DNA of 13,554 nt, from the NCBI GenBank assembly GCA_900757265.1, contig CAAENW010000137.1, positions 1 to 13,554 of the forward strand, given 5' to 3'. Position numbers and translations under genes: made by a program. The notes under the pieces are model-generated. The model worked only from the letters and a program-made list of their open reading frames with translations, did not search any database and was not told where the DNA came from. Source of the stretch: an uncultured Collinsella sp. GTDB lineage: Bacteria; Actinomycetota; Coriobacteriia; Coriobacteriales; Coriobacteriaceae. Shown piece after piece: positions 12,538-13,554 of the stretch (position 1 is its first letter; every line of letters begins with the position of its first letter).

Positions 12538-13554
12538 TCGTCCACCTCCTCTTGTGTGAGCGTCCCCGACCGCAGGCCTTCTGCGATAAACGGCGGCTCG
12601 CGGTCAAGCGTCCAGGTGCGCTCGGCGGCATCGAACGTCACATAGCGCTCGAGCTCTACGCCGCCCGATGCGGCGCGTCGCACCCCCGAATACGAGGAGA
12701 CGAAGCGCCTGCCATCGGCGTGGCGCTCGGACATCACGATACCGTCGAGTGCCATGGCAATCTGCTCCTCGATGAGCTCGCTCGGCAGATCGATGCCATA
12801 ACGTGCAAGCAACGTCAGACGCACCACGGTCTCCTGTTCTGAACCCGCATGAAGCGTGGTGAGCGACCCGTCGTGGCCCGTGTTCATGGCCTGCAACATG
12901 TCGCAGCACTCGGCACCGCGCACCTCGCCCACCACGATGCGGTCGGGGCGCATGCGCAGGGCATTAGTCACCAGGTCGCGGATCGTCACCGCGCCCTCGC
13001 CCTCAATTGAAGCCTCGCGCGCCTCTAGGCGCACCACGTGCGGATGATGCGCAAACTTGAGCTCGGCAGAGTCCTCGATCGTCACGATGCGCTCGCCGGT
13101 GGAAATCTCACATGACAACGCGTTGAGCAGGGTGGTCTTACCAGACCCCGTGCCTCCCGCAACCGCCAGGTCCTGTCGCAGCGACACCGCACACGACAGC
13201 AGCTGCGCATACCAAAGCGGCAGCGATCCCAACCCCACGAGCTCGTCCAGCGAGCAGATACGGTCCGAGAACTTTCGGATGGTGAGAATCGGTCCGTCAA
13301 TCGCCACAGGCGGAATCACCGCGTTGACGCGATAGCCCGTTTTGAGGCGGGCGTTGACGATGGGGCTGCGCTCGTCGATACGGCGGCCAAGTGGCGAGAT
13401 GATGCGGTCGATAAGCACACGGATCTGTTCATCATCCTCAAACGCATGCTCGATGGGGTACAAGACGCCGCCGCGTTCAAAGAAAGCCGAGCGGCAGCCG
13501 TTGATCATGATCTCGGTAACGGTGTCGTCCTCGATGAGCGGCTGCAACGGCCCC
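12510..13554 (-). CDS. tadA: TadA/CpaF secretion ATPase (5' end missing)
   Basis: The window shows the last 347 residues of a CpaF/TadA ATPase, a cytoplasmic AAA-like secretion motor of the type II/IV secretion superfamily that powers Flp pilus assembly. The fragment begins [19 protein letters not shown], the conserved N-terminal domain start, so the true start lies beyond the right edge; the TTG at 13547 is not a start. Visible motifs: Walker [10 protein letters not shown] (about 133-141 of the fragment), the Asp box EDSAEL, Walker [10 protein letters not shown] and the His box [11 protein letters not shown]. All catalytic residues are intact. It is the first gene of the operon inside this window, with tadZ and other tad genes likely further upstream. 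Confidence 0.95.
   Translation of the reverse strand, partial: GPLQPLIEDDTVTEIMINGCRSAFFERGGVLYPIEHAFEDDEQIRVLIDRIISPLGRRIDERSPIVNARLKTGYRVNAVIPPVAIDGPILTIRKFSDRICSLDELVGLGSLPLWYAQLLSCAVSLRQDLAVAGGTGSGKTTLLNALSCEISTGERIVTIEDSAELKFAHHPHVVRLEAREASIEGEGAVTIRDLVTNALRMRPDRIVVGEVRGAECCDMLQAMNTGHDGSLTTLHAGSEQETVVRLTLLARYGIDLPSELIEEQIAMALDGIVMSERHADGRRFVSSYSGVRRAASGGVELERYVTFDAAERTWTLDREPPFIAEGLRSGTLTQEEVDEWRSLCPSS

Overview
The window looks like chromosomal DNA from a high-GC Gram-positive bacterium, most probably a member of the Coriobacteriia such as Collinsella. This rests on the GC-rich coding sequence, the actinobacterial-style Flp/Tad pilus operon with short TadE-like proteins, and the divergence of the housekeeping proteins; no database search supports it. 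Every confidently called gene is on the minus strand, so transcription runs from high to low coordinates.

Region 1 (about 1-6400) is a housekeeping block bounded by two tRNA genes. In order of transcription: tRNA-Phe(GAA) with a clear promoter and terminator; a roughly 360 bp gap holding a pair of tandem inverted repeats; a GH5-like protein that has lost its catalytic acid/base; rsmI (16S rRNA methyltransferase, 6 bp downstream); metG (methionyl-tRNA synthetase); a terminator; rsmA/ksgA (16S rRNA dimethyltransferase); a TatD-family DNase overlapping rsmA; then tRNA-Leu(CAG) with its own promoter and terminator. The rsmI-metG-tatD-ksgA neighbourhood resembles the yabC-metS-tatD-ksgA neighbourhood of Bacillus subtilis, with tatD and ksgA swapped and a GH5-like gene at the head. 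Beyond the tRNA-Leu terminator lies an AT-rich stretch (about 104-267) that may be a small dispersed element with 8 bp terminal inverted repeats, then a few codons of a possible plus-strand gene.

Region 2 (6541-13554) is ten tightly packed genes of a Tad (tight adherence) pilus operon, cut by the right edge. In order: tadA/cpaF ATPase (partial), tadB, a short tadC, a Flp pilin, an unrecognised single-TM protein, a 72-aa pilin-like protein, a TadE-like pseudopilin, a large TadG-like protein with a Cys-containing exported domain, a second TadE-like pseudopilin, and a DUF192 protein. Almost every junction overlaps or is separated by no more than about 10 nt, which suggests translational coupling. 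Four proteins share a variant prepilin cleavage signature, Ala(-1)-Gln(+1) with Glu (Lys in one) at +5. ATPase, inner-membrane platform, pilin and minor pseudopilins are all present. The prepilin peptidase (TadV), TadZ and CpaB/RcpC are not in the window and would be expected beyond 13554 or elsewhere.

The most unusual items are the GH5-like putative pseudoenzyme in a translation/RNA-modification operon, the two near-identical long inverted repeats at 6146-6254, the uniform A|Q prepilin site across four Tad proteins with one Glu+5 to Lys change, a U-C mismatch in the tRNA-Phe acceptor stem, and the unclear start codon of the first TadE-like gene.
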